A DNA stretch of 10,652 nucleotides from an uncultured Verrucomicrobiales bacterium (GTDB taxonomy: Bacteria; Verrucomicrobiota; Verrucomicrobiia; Limisphaerales; JACDHS01): contig CALJZV010000360.1 in assembly GCA_937983475.1 (NCBI GenBank), forward strand, positions 1 to 10,652. Reading direction: 5' to 3'. This document shows positions 1 through 7,308 of the stretch, piece after piece. The notes under the pieces were generated by a model. That model made no database searches, was not told the DNA's origin, and was given only the letters and a program-made list of their open reading frames with translations. The position numbers were made by a program, and so were the translations under genes. Within the stretch, counting starts at the first letter, position 1. Each line of letters starts with the position of its first letter.

Positions 1-1655
1 TTTACGCCTTTGGCACCACGCACGCGAGCTACTGGCATCCGCTGACCTGGTTGTCCCACATGCTGGCCAGCGAATTCTTCGGCATTAACCCCGCCGCCCA
101 TCATGTGTTCAACCTGCTGATTCATGCGGCCAACGCGGCGTTGCTGTTCTGCGTCCTGATGCGCCTGACGGGCGCTAAATGGCGCAGCGCGCTCGTTGCG
201 GCGTTGTTTTCGCTTCACCCACTGCATGTGGAGTCGGTGGCTTGGGTGACGGAGCGCAAGGACTTGCTGAGCGGTTTTTTCTGGATTTTGGGCCTATGGT
301 TTTATGCGGAATACGCGGAGAAAATGAAACGCCAGCGACCCGGAGCCCGGCGTGATTACGCGCTGACGCTCGGCTGTTTCGGGCTGGGGTTGTTGTCCAA
401 GCCGATGATGGTGACCTTTCCCTGCGTTCTGTTGTTGCTGGACTTCTGGCCGCTTATGCGATTTGAGAATTTCAAACATAAGATTTCAACGGGACCACCA
501 GATAGCATCGAACCACTTGAGCCGCCCTCAAGCGGTTCATTTTCCTGGAGGCAGGCCAAAGGCTTGCTCGTTGAGAAAGTCCCGTTTTTCGCGCTCGCCG
601 TTGCGGTGAGCCTCATCACCATGTGGGCACAGAAAAAGGAAGGAGTGATGGGCACGACCGACCAATTGCCGATGACGTGGCGTCTGGGAAATGCCGTCGT
701 GGCCTATGCGACCTACCTGAAGAAAACCTTCTGGCCGGCGAATCTGTCGCCGCTCTATCCGCATCCGGGGCAGTGGCCATCGGATTTGGTGGCGTTGTCC
801 GCGGTTTTGCTGCTGTTGATCACGCTGCTTGCCATGTTGTTGTTGCGTCGGTCTGCCGTGGTGGCGGTCGGGTGGTTCTGGTTTCTTGGCACGCTGGTGC
901 CAGCCATCGGCATCGTGCAGGTCGGCATTCAATCCATGGCCGATCGTTATACGTACATTCCGCTGATTGGCGTTTTTTGGGCTTTGGCCTGGGGTTTATG
1001 GCAATTGGCGCAAAGAAGGGTTCTCGCACAGCGTGCTCTATGCGCCCTGGCTGTAGGCGCGGCGGTGGGCTGCTCGGCCCTCACGCTGCCTCAATTGCAA
1101 TTCTGGACGCACAGCGAGCCGCTGTTCCGACGCGTCCTTCAGGTGGTCAAGGGCCATCCGCAATACAATCAGGCGCTGCAAACCAAGCCGGTCTATGCGG
1201 ACATCTATATCAATCTGGGCACGGCTCTGGCCATGCAGCGGAAATATGACGAGGCGCTGGTTTTTTTGGAGAAGGCCCGCAAGCTGAATCCCAAGTTTGC
1301 CGACATTTATGCCAACATCGGCAGCCTTTATTTGATGCAGGGAAAATGGAGGGAGGCGTTGGAGGAGTTGGGCCAGGCGGCCGTTCTCAACCCGAAGGAT
1401 GCGCGCATTCAAGGCGGACTGGCGCAGTGTTTTCATGAGCTTGGCCGTTTGGACAAGGCCATCGAGCATTATCAGGCTGCATTGAAACTGAATCCCTCCA
1501 TGCTGGAGGCCCGTTTCAATCTGGGCATGGCGCTGGAGGAGGCCGGAAATATTTCCGGGGCCATTCATCATTACGAGGCGGCGCTGCAACTGAATCCGGG
1601 GTTTTTGGCTGCCCGTCAGCGGCTCAATAACCTGTCAGTCTCAAGGCAAAAATAA
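1..1655 (+). CDS. TMTC/GT-C-like polytopic membrane protein with C-terminal TPR repeats (5' end outside window)
   Basis: The frame is open from the left edge (first full codon at position 3) to TAA at 1653-1655, so the N-terminus is missing. The internal TTG at 51 is not a credible start, because the codons before it read YWHPLTW, which is conserved in this family. Numbering from codon 51: hydrophobic segments lie around 20-60, 72-90, 104-135, 175-195, 250-268, 271-292 and 298-345. Family-typical motifs are HPLHVESVAWVTERKDLL (56-73), SKPMMVTFP (116-124) and RYTYIPLIG (299-307). Four 34-residue TPRs follow at 383-416, 417-450, 451-484 and 485-518. This architecture is shared with bacterial relatives of the eukaryotic TMTC O-mannosyltransferases, so a role in glycosylating exported proteins or envelope glycans at the membrane is plausible, but the substrate is unknown. 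The acidic catalytic motif expected in the first extracytoplasmic loop would lie upstream of the window. A half TPR just before residue 383 looks contracted. The family call is firm; the enzymatic function is inferred. Confidence 0.8.
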   Translation, partial: YAFGTTHASYWHPLTWLSHMLASEFFGINPAAHHVFNLLIHAANAALLFCVLMRLTGAKWRSALVAALFSLHPLHVESVAWVTERKDLLSGFFWILGLWFYAEYAEKMKRQRPGARRDYALTLGCFGLGLLSKPMMVTFPCVLLLLDFWPLMRFENFKHKISTGPPDSIEPLEPPSSGSFSWRQAKGLLVEKVPFFALAVAVSLITMWAQKKEGVMGTTDQLPMTWRLGNAVVAYATYLKKTFWPANLSPLYPHPGQWPSDLVALSAVLLLLITLLAMLLLRRSAVVAVGWFWFLGTLVPAIGIVQVGIQSMADRYTYIPLIGVFWALAWGLWQLAQRRVLAQRALCALAVGAAVGCSALTLPQLQFWTHSEPLFRRVLQVVKGHPQYNQALQTKPVYADIYINLGTALAMQRKYDEALVFLEKARKLNPKFADIYANIGSLYLMQGKWREALEELGQAAVLNPKDARIQGGLAQCFHELGRLDKAIEHYQAALKLNPSMLEARFNLGMALEEAGNISGAIHHYEAALQLNPGFLAARQRLNNLSVSRQK

Positions 1656-1664
1656 ACCGGCGCC

Positions 1665-1703
1665 TCCGGATTGCTTCCAAGGATTCACTTGAATCCATCC
1701 GGA
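1665..1703. terminator. Bulged inverted repeat between convergent genes, possible bidirectional transcript end
   Basis: An outer 7-bp stem (TCCGGAT at 1665-1671 with ATCCGGA at 1697-1703) encloses an inner stem (GGATTCA at 1681-1687 with TGAATCC at 1690-1696). The inner stem abuts the right outer arm, and 9 nt are unpaired on the left side. The structure spans the stop codon of the minus-strand ligase gene and lies just after the plus-strand TAA, where two converging transcripts would end. Neither side has a T-run, so it is not a textbook Rho-independent terminator. The pairing is seen directly; the function is inferred. Confidence 0.35.
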
Positions 1704-3577
1704 ACGGCAATTTTCTCCTCAGCCAGCTTTTGCTTAATAATTTCCAGGTAAACCGCCGGCATGCGGTTGCGGTCCTTGTGGTTGGTGTAAAGCTTGAGCG
1801 AGCGCATGAACCAGGAGCGGGCCAGCAGGTAATTTTTCAGGTGCATCTGGTGCCAGCCCTGGAAGGCGACGATGAAATAATTGTTCGGGTCGCGCTGGAG
1901 CGCTTGTTCAAAATAGGGGCCGGCTTTCTCATGGCGCCCCAGCCAGTCCAGGCACATGCCGATTCGCAGGTAATTATAAGGGTCCAATGGATTGAGGCGG
2001 ATGCCCTTTTCAAACCAGCCGATGGCTTCCTGCGCCAAATCCTCGTAATCGGATTCACCCTGCCAGCTTTGCTGGCGCAACAGCTCTCCGATTTCGTAAA
2101 CGGTCGCTGGATTTTGCGGCTCAACGGCATGGGCTTTCTTCAGGAAAGCGATCCGCTCCCGGGGCTCGTCCTTCGCGGCCTCGGCATGGGCCAGCCAGCG
2201 AAACTCGGCGTACTTTTGCATTCCCCTTTCGCTGAGAAAGAGCAACGCCGCCCCGGCAACCAAGGTGATCGCCAGTTTCAGGAAGGGGCCGGGCGTTCTC
2301 CAAAATCGCTCCGAGGCAAACCGCTGCCACCCGGTCAGCAACGCCAGCAGTGTCAGGGCCGTGATGGCATTGGCGGGCACCTGCATGTTGAAGTCGGCCA
2401 GCGAGTGCAGGAGAATGGCCGCCGCGCCAAGCGAGGCGCCGGCGAGAAAGGCCGCGCGGTTGCTGCTGCGCGGATTGAGGTCGTCGGTGCTGCGTTGAAC
2501 GCGGGGCCAGGTGCGAACCACCCCTTGGCCGATGAGGAAACAGGCTGCGCCAATCAGAATGGCGCCAACCGCGCCCCAGTCCGCCAGCGTGTTCAGGTAA
2601 TCGTTGTGGACATAAATGGGCCGCGCCTGGGCAACAGCCGGACGGTATTCCGCAAAGCGCACGTCAAAGTGTCCCGGGCCCACACCCAGCAAGGGATTGT
2701 CCTTCCACATTTTCCAGGCTGCCTCCCAAAACTGGAACCGGTAATCCGCGGAATCCACCTTGGTCCACTCAGCAAACCGCTTCTTGGCCATGGCCGTCTT
2801 GGTCACAAACATTGCCCCGACTCCCAGCAAAATGAGCAGCATGGCCACGGCCGACAGACGCCGTCCGCGCTGGAGCAGCATGCCCGCGAAAAACACGGTC
2901 ACCACGACAGCCGCCACGATCCAGCCCGCGCGCGAAATGGTCACGCCGATGCCTGCAAGCAAGACAACGCAGCTGTAGGCCAGAACAATGCGCAGCGGGT
3001 GATTGAGCCGACTGCTCAACGCATAGGCCAGCGCCAGCGGCAGGATCATTTCCAGAAAACCGGCCAGGTGGTTGGGGTTGATGTAGGTTCCCCCGGCGCG
3101 GCCGAAATATTGCTCCGGCTTGGTGAAATGCCAGACCTTGGGGGAGCCGGTGGCAAATTGAACAATGGCGTAACCGGCAATCGCCATCGCCAGGAAAATG
3201 AGCCCGAACACCATGATTTGCGTGGTTTCCTGCCGGCTGAGGTTGTTGACGACGATGAGAAACAGAAGCGCGTAAATCAGCACGCGGATCAATTCCTGCC
3301 GCGCCAGGTATTCAACATCCGCGATGAAATATTGAACGACCGCATACGCCGCAAAGGCCAAGACCACCCAGCAGACCGGTGGCCAGAGGAGGACCGCCCG
3401 GGGCTGAAGCCAGAGCCGAATCAGCCAGACAACTCCAGCCAGCACCGTCAGCCCTTGGATAATTAAAAACTCCAGGGTCCGGACCGCGCCGGTGGCCAAC
3501 GGGCCGAAAATCAGGATGGCCAGAACCAATCCCAGAATGATCCGCTCACACCAGAAATCGAGACGCTCGCGGTTCAT
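1685..3577 (-). CDS. O-antigen ligase/polymerase family (Wzy_C) membrane protein with TPR-like C-terminal domain
   Basis: A protein of about 630 residues. Numbering from the GTG at 3580, the first ~350 residues are mostly hydrophobic helices (about 15-57, 64-84, 97-112, 122-142, 172-190, 197-235, 243-262, 333-352), with further helices near 376-415 and 433-450. Wzy_C-type hallmarks are NPNHLAG (168-174), ISRAGW (215-220), NPLLGVGPGHF (295-305), HNDYL (325-329) and LADFN (394-398). In this family the large periplasmic loop between late helices carries the essential Arg and His residues. It transfers or polymerises lipid-linked glycans at the periplasmic face, or in some members O-glycosylates proteins. 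Residues ~465-600 are soluble, helical and TPR-like (for example 524-570). The start is ambiguous: GTG at 3580 is followed directly by ATG at 3577, and the ATG is preferred. It begins 22 nt after the leuC-like stop on the same strand, so co-transcription is possible. It converges with the upstream GT-C-like gene. Ligase versus polymerase versus protein glycosylase cannot be decided from sequence. Confidence 0.87.
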   Translation of the reverse strand: MNRERLDFWCERIILGLVLAILIFGPLATGAVRTLEFLIIQGLTVLAGVVWLIRLWLQPRAVLLWPPVCWVVLAFAAYAVVQYFIADVEYLARQELIRVLIYALLFLIVVNNLSRQETTQIMVFGLIFLAMAIAGYAIVQFATGSPKVWHFTKPEQYFGRAGGTYINPNHLAGFLEMILPLALAYALSSRLNHPLRIVLAYSCVVLLAGIGVTISRAGWIVAAVVVTVFFAGMLLQRGRRLSAVAMLLILLGVGAMFVTKTAMAKKRFAEWTKVDSADYRFQFWEAAWKMWKDNPLLGVGPGHFDVRFAEYRPAVAQARPIYVHNDYLNTLADWGAVGAILIGAACFLIGQGVVRTWPRVQRSTDDLNPRSSNRAAFLAGASLGAAAILLHSLADFNMQVPANAITALTLLALLTGWQRFASERFWRTPGPFLKLAITLVAGAALLFLSERGMQKYAEFRWLAHAEAAKDEPRERIAFLKKAHAVEPQNPATVYEIGELLRQQSWQGESDYEDLAQEAIGWFEKGIRLNPLDPYNYLRIGMCLDWLGRHEKAGPYFEQALQRDPNNYFIVAFQGWHQMHLKNYLLARSWFMRSLKLYTNHKDRNRMPAVYLEIIKQKLAEEKIAVPDGFK

Positions 3578-3599
3578 CACCCTGGAACTGGAGAGGAAA

Positions 3600-4970
3600 T
3601 TAACTCAGAAATTCGCGCGGGTCGGTGATCTTGCCGGTCAACGCGCTGGCGGCCACCGTCGCGGGCGATGCGAGAAACACCTTCGCCTCACGGTGCCCCA
3701 TGCGTCCGGGGAAGTTGCGGTTGGTGGCGCTGATGCAGTTCATCGGCGTATTGATGCGCCCGAAGGTGTCCACCGGACCGCCCAGGCAGGCGGCGCACCC
3801 GGCGTTCTCGGTCATGCGCACGCCGGCGTCCACCAGAATTTCCCAGACAGTTTGTTCGCCCCAGCGGGCGGTTTGCAGGTCGTGGACAATCTCCGGCGTG
3901 GCGGGCACGCCAAAGGTGTCGATGGCCACCTTGCGGCCGCGCAGGACGCGGGCAAATTCCAAAAAGTCGCTGGTCTTGCCGCCCGTGCAGGAGCCGATGT
4001 AGGCGCGCTCGAGCTTGATGTGGCTCAGCTCCTTGGCCAGCTTGCGGTTGCCCGGGTCGGGATGGCAGGCGACCGTCGGCTCCAGCTTGTCCAGTTCCAC
4101 GACCAGGTCGTAAACAAACTTCTCGTCTCGGTCGCGCTCCACGGGCTGATAGGTGGACTTGGTGCCGTTCAGCTTGCAACGGTAATCCACGAACGCCGCT
4201 GTCTGCGCGTCGAACTCAAAAATGCCGTTCTTGCCGCCCGCCTCGATGGCCATGTTGGCGACGGTCATGCGGTCGTCAATCGAGAGGCTGGACGCGCCCG
4301 CGCCGTCGAACTGCATCGCGCGGTAGGTGGCGCCGTCGAAGCCGATTTCGCCGATGACGTGCAGAATGATGTCCTTGGCCATGACGCCCGGCTGCATCTT
4401 GCCTTCGAGGCGGAAATGCATTGTTTCGGGAACCTTCAGCAGCAATTTGCCCGTGCCCATGACAAATCCCGCGTCGGTGTTGCCGATGCCGGTGGCGAAC
4501 TGGTTGAACGCGCCAGCCATGCAGGTGTGCGAGTCGGTGCCGAAGAGAATCTCGCCGGGCCGGGTGTGGCCCTTCTGCGGCAGCGCGGTGTGGCAGACCC
4601 CGGCGTAGCGCGAGCCATACTGGCGCTGCAGATTGCCGCGAACCTCGTCGAACTTCCACGTGCCCTCCGGATCATCAATGACGTCGTAAAAGTAGGGAAT
4701 GCCCTGTTCCTTCACGAACTCGCGCAGGATGTCCACGTTGCGGTTGGACTTGGAATCCGCCGTGAAAATGTAGTGGTCGGGGATGATCACCACCTTGTTG
4801 CGGTCCCACACCTTGGCGTTCTTGCCGAATTCGCGCTTGAACACGCCGATGGTGCCCGGGCCGCAAACGTCATGGGTCATCAGCACGTCCGCGTTCACCC
4901 AGATGTTGTCCCCGGCTTCAACGCGGGCTTTTCCCGCAGCGCGGGCCAAAATTTTCTCCGTCAATGTCAT
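3600..4970 (-). CDS. leuC: 3-isopropylmalate dehydratase large subunit family (LeuC-like aconitase superfamily)
   Basis: A 456-residue protein of normal LeuC length. LeuC carries the [4Fe-4S] cluster and, with the small subunit LeuD, isomerises 2-isopropylmalate to 3-isopropylmalate in leucine biosynthesis in the cytoplasm. The three cluster cysteines are C328 (IGSCTGG) and C392/C395 (CAACLGG). Other superfamily motifs are MTHD (31-34), PDHY (64-67), GTDSHTC (144-150), GIGNTDAG (161-168) and NRNFPGRMG (417-425). The sequence belongs to the LeuC/homoaconitase subgroup, so homoaconitate or another 2-hydroxyacid hydro-lyase remains possible. No leuD-like gene lies next to it in this window, although the two subunits are often neighbours. 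The ATG at 4970 is the only good start. The bases just upstream (CCCGACTTATTT in coding sense) show no Shine-Dalgarno. A terminator upstream isolates it from folK, so it should have its own promoter in 4971-5092. The large-subunit call is firm; substrate specificity is moderate. Confidence 0.88.
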   Translation of the reverse strand: MTLTEKILARAAGKARVEAGDNIWVNADVLMTHDVCGPGTIGVFKREFGKNAKVWDRNKVVIIPDHYIFTADSKSNRNVDILREFVKEQGIPYFYDVIDDPEGTWKFDEVRGNLQRQYGSRYAGVCHTALPQKGHTRPGEILFGTDSHTCMAGAFNQFATGIGNTDAGFVMGTGKLLLKVPETMHFRLEGKMQPGVMAKDIILHVIGEIGFDGATYRAMQFDGAGASSLSIDDRMTVANMAIEAGGKNGIFEFDAQTAAFVDYRCKLNGTKSTYQPVERDRDEKFVYDLVVELDKLEPTVACHPDPGNRKLAKELSHIKLERAYIGSCTGGKTSDFLEFARVLRGRKVAIDTFGVPATPEIVHDLQTARWGEQTVWEILVDAGVRMTENAGCAACLGGPVDTFGRINTPMNCISATNRNFPGRMGHREAKVFLASPATVAASALTGKITDPREFLS

Positions 4971-4984
4971 AAATAAGTCGGGAG

Positions 4985-5013
4985 AAAGTAGCGGAAGAGC
5001 CCGGTGGCTGCAA
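4985..5013 (-). promoter_or_regulatory. Weak candidate promoter for the leuC-like gene
   Basis: Read on the minus strand, TTGCAG (5008-5013) is followed after 17 nt by TACTTT (4985-4990), 14 nt before the ATG. The spacing is ideal, but each box matches the sigma-70 consensus at only about half of its positions. Support is mainly contextual: the upstream operon is terminated at about 5095, so a start site is needed in this gap. A better-scoring site could have been missed. Confidence 0.2.
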
Positions 5014-5092
5014 TAACCAGTTCAGCCGTCCTGAGGCGTGGGCGCATGTGCGCGATTCCCGAATTCGTTAATGCGGTGATGGACGATTGCCG

Positions 5093-5122
5093 TAAAAATA
5101 GGGCAGGCGTCCTCGCCTGCCT
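5093..5122 (-). terminator. Intrinsic terminator of the dapA-dapB-folK operon
   Basis: On the minus strand an 8-bp GC-rich perfect stem (GGCAGGCG at 5114-5121 and CGCCTGCC at 5102-5109) has a 4-nt loop (5110-5113). It is followed at once by CTATTTTTA, which encodes a U-rich tail at 5094-5100. It starts 11 nt beyond the folK stop codon. Stem, tight loop, U-tract and position all fit a Rho-independent terminator. The GCAGGCG-type stem may also belong to a dispersed repeat family, which would need genome-wide comparison. Confidence 0.75.
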
Positions 5123-5132
5123 CGGAATTACT

Positions 5133-5651
5133 TCATGAGACACTTTCCAGCCGGGTTACATTTTCTGAAGACTTCAGGGCGGCCAAAAGTTCCGCCACCG
5201 TGGCCGTCTGGCCAGGCAAAACCAGCTCCGGCGCGATCTCGGCCAGCGGCGCGAGCACAAAACGCCTTTGGTGCGCGCGCGGATGCGGCAGGACCAATCT
5301 CTCGGACGACCGCCTTTCGCCACCGAAGGCAATCAGGTCCAGGTCGAGCGGGCGCGGTTCGTTCAATACCTTCTTTGGCGGGCGGCCAAGCGCCCTTTCC
5401 AGCGATTGCAGTTTTTCCAAAAGCGACTCCGGCGTTTCGCCCGGACGCGGCATCAGTCCCACCACGGCGTTGACAAACGGCGGCGAGCCGGGCGGGCAAT
5501 CCACCGGCGAGGACTGCCACAGGGAGGACTTCAACAGCGGCGCGGCGGACAGGGCCTCCAGTTTCGCCAGGGCCTCGCGAAGAATCGCAGGGGAATCGCC
5601 CAGGTTGGAGCCGAGCGCGACAAACGTCACCTGATGCGGGTCCGGGTTCAC
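5133..5651 (-). CDS. folK: 2-amino-4-hydroxy-6-hydroxymethyldihydropteridine pyrophosphokinase
   Basis: FolK (HPPK) transfers pyrophosphate from ATP to 6-hydroxymethyl-7,8-dihydropterin, the step before dihydropteroate synthase in cytoplasmic folate synthesis. The 172-residue protein shows the full family pattern: ALGSNLGD (12-19) at the N-terminus, PFVNAV (58-63) in the pterin pocket, RPLDLDLI (100-107) with the Mg-binding aspartates D103 and D105, and LPHPR (121-125) followed by RRFVLAPLAEIAP (129-141). Length is close to the usual ~160 residues. The start is GTG at 5651. Its bases overlap the dapB stop (GTGA), which suggests translational coupling and makes folK the last gene of dapA-dapB-folK. 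A strong terminator follows 11 nt after its stop. A GTG at codon 8 would also leave the core domain intact and cannot be excluded. Confidence 0.95.
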   Translation of the reverse strand: MNPDPHQVTFVALGSNLGDSPAILREALAKLEALSAAPLLKSSLWQSSPVDCPPGSPPFVNAVVGLMPRPGETPESLLEKLQSLERALGRPPKKVLNEPRPLDLDLIAFGGERRSSERLVLPHPRAHQRRFVLAPLAEIAPELVLPGQTATVAELLAALKSSENVTRLESVS

Positions 5652-6385
5652 TTCAGTCCCAAAACGTCCTGCATGTCGTACAGGCCGGGCGGTTGTTTGA
5701 CCGCCCAGAGCGCGGCCCGGAGCGCCCCGTTGGCGAAGGTCTCGCGGCTCGATGCCTTGTGGGTGAGTTCCACACGCTCGCCGTTTGTGGCAAATATAAC
5801 CGTGTGGTCGCCCACCACATCGCCGCCGCGCACGGCGTGCATGCCGATCTCTGTCCGGGTCCGCTCGCCGGTCAACCCTTCACGTCCGTGGCGAATGACC
5901 TTTTCCAATTGTTGCTTCCGCACGTCCGCCAGGATTTCTGCCAGCGTCGTTGCGGTGCCGCTGGGCGCGTCCTTCTTCAACCGGTGATGCATCTCGACAA
6001 TCTCGAGGTCGAAGTCCGGCCCGAGAATCTCCGTGGCCTTGCGCGTGAGCCAGAAGAGCGCGTTGACGCCGGTGGAAAAATTGGAGCTCAAGACCATCGG
6101 GATCTTCGAAGCGAGCTTGCGGATGTCGGCGGCTTCGCCCGGCGTGTGGCCGGTGGTTCCGATGACAATGGCCTTGCCGTGACGCGCGCATTCGGCGGCG
6201 AACTTTGGCGTCACTTCATGAAAGCTGAAATCGATGACAGCGTCGCATTGTTCCATGGCTCTGCCGATGTCATCGTCGGAGCCAATCCGCGCGACAACCT
6301 CAATGGATTCCGTCATTCGGGCCGCGCAAGCCAACAGCGCCTGGCCCATGCGCCCCTTCGGTCCGGTGATGATGATACGGGTCAT
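5648..6385 (-). CDS. dapB: 4-hydroxy-tetrahydrodipicolinate reductase
   Basis: DapB reduces the DapA product (4-hydroxy-tetrahydrodipicolinate) to tetrahydrodipicolinate with NAD(P)H, on the way to diaminopimelate for peptidoglycan and to lysine. The 245-residue length is within the DapB range. The N-terminal Rossmann fold carries GPKGRMG (8-14), where a proline and lysine replace the commoner GA(x)GRMG residues. IGTTGH (75-80) and SSNFSTGVN (100-108) follow. The signature VEMHHRLKKDAPSGTA (130-145) supplies the catalytic histidine (133/134) and lysine (137). The ATG at 6385 lies 36 nt after the dapA stop. The linker is strikingly AT-rich for this region and has no Shine-Dalgarno, so initiation may rely on an unstructured leader or coupling to dapA. 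The gene overlaps folK by 4 nt at its 3' end. Cofactor preference cannot be judged. Confidence 0.97.
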   Translation of the reverse strand: MTRIIITGPKGRMGQALLACAARMTESIEVVARIGSDDDIGRAMEQCDAVIDFSFHEVTPKFAAECARHGKAIVIGTTGHTPGEAADIRKLASKIPMVLSSNFSTGVNALFWLTRKATEILGPDFDLEIVEMHHRLKKDAPSGTATTLAEILADVRKQQLEKVIRHGREGLTGERTRTEIGMHAVRGGDVVGDHTVIFATNGERVELTHKASSRETFANGALRAALWAVKQPPGLYDMQDVLGLK

Positions 6386-6421
6386 TTTGTTATGGTTTTA
6401 AAGTTTTTGATTTTGTGCTGG

Positions 6422-7300
6422 TCACTTCAACACACCGCAGCGCTTGAGCGAGGCTTTGAGAATCTCGCGGTTCTGGGGCTGCATCGGGACCAGCGGCAGG
6501 CGGAATTCCTCGTGGATGTGGCCCATCATCGCCAGCGCGGTTTTGACCGGCACGGGGTTGGTCTCGACAAAGAGGTCCTTGAAGAGCGGGTAAAATTTCT
6601 GGTGAACTTTGAGCGCCTCGCGCGGCTTGCCGGAGGCAAAGGCGTTGACCATTCTGGAAACCTCCCTGGGGATGACATTCGACGCGACGCTGACGACCCC
6701 TTGCGCTCCGACGGACATGAACGGCAGCGTCAGCGCGTCGTCGCCGCTGAGGATGATGAACTTGTCGCCCAGCGCGGCGCGCAACTGGCTGACGCGGTCG
6801 GCGTTGCCCCCGGCCTCCTTGATGCCAATGACCGTCCTGCACTCGCGGGCCAGGCGCTGGACGGTTTCCACGGCGATCTCGATGCCGCACCGACCGGGGA
6901 TGCTGTAGAGGATGATCGGCAGTTTGGTGGCCCGGGCGATGGCGCGGAAATGCTGGAAGAGGCCTTCCTGCGTCGGCTTGTTGTAGTAGGGGGCCACCTG
7001 GAGCGTGCCGTCCGCGCCGCCCTTTTCGGCGGCCTGGGTGAGGTAAATGGCTTCGTCGGTCGCGTTGCCGCCGGTGCCCGCGAGCACTTTTATTTTACCA
7101 GCGGCGAACTTCACGGCGAGGTTCACCACGTGAACGTGTTCCTCGAAATTGACGGTGGGCGACTCGCCGGTGGTGCCGACCGGCACGATGCCGTCCACGC
7201 CGCCCTTGATTTGCTGGCGGATCAGTTTTTCCAGCGCGGGCTCGTCGAGTTTGCCGTTGCGGAACGGCGTCACAATGGCGGCGTAGGTTCCTGTAAACAT
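6422..7300 (-). CDS. dapA: 4-hydroxy-tetrahydrodipicolinate synthase
   Basis: DapA condenses pyruvate with L-aspartate-4-semialdehyde, the committed step of the diaminopimelate/lysine pathway, in the cytoplasm. From the ATG at 7300 the protein is 292 residues, the canonical DapA length. It begins MFTGTYAAIVTPF, as the family does. Visible motifs are VGTTGESPT (41-49, substrate-binding threonines), APYYNKPTQEGL (103-114), the catalytic tyrosine in LYSIPGRCG (Y132, R137), and the Schiff-base lysine K161 in GIKEAGG. The frame could extend to a TTG at 7336, but that adds 12 non-conserved residues and overlaps a good -35-like element, so ATG is chosen. It is the first gene of a dapA-dapB-folK unit. 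An upstream nested palindrome separates it from the cytochrome gene on the same strand. No lysine riboswitch is possible in the very short leader if the proposed promoter is correct. Confidence 0.96.
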   Translation of the reverse strand: MFTGTYAAIVTPFRNGKLDEPALEKLIRQQIKGGVDGIVPVGTTGESPTVNFEEHVHVVNLAVKFAAGKIKVLAGTGGNATDEAIYLTQAAEKGGADGTLQVAPYYNKPTQEGLFQHFRAIARATKLPIILYSIPGRCGIEIAVETVQRLARECRTVIGIKEAGGNADRVSQLRAALGDKFIILSGDDALTLPFMSVGAQGVVSVASNVIPREVSRMVNAFASGKPREALKVHQKFYPLFKDLFVETNPVPVKTALAMMGHIHEEFRLPLVPMQPQNREILKASLKRCGVLK

Positions 7301-7308
7301 GGCCGCGT

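Noticed and set aside
1..53. TTG at 51 as the start of the GT-C-like gene
   Set aside because: The preceding in-frame codons encode the conserved YWHPLTW stretch, so the gene begins left of the window.
1730..3466. Long plus-strand frame opposite the O-antigen ligase gene
   Set aside because: It is an antisense shadow caused by GC-rich codon bias. The product is His/Gln/Arg-rich with no family motif, while the minus strand has clear Wzy_C motifs.
3492..4976. Plus-strand frame of 494 codons covering the whole leuC-like gene
   Set aside because: The minus strand carries all LeuC cluster cysteines and motifs. The plus-strand product is low-complexity and unrecognisable.
5042..5053. GCGCATGTGCGC near-palindrome in the folK-leuC gap
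   Set aside because: A short 4-5 bp stem with a very small loop. There is not enough to call an operator.
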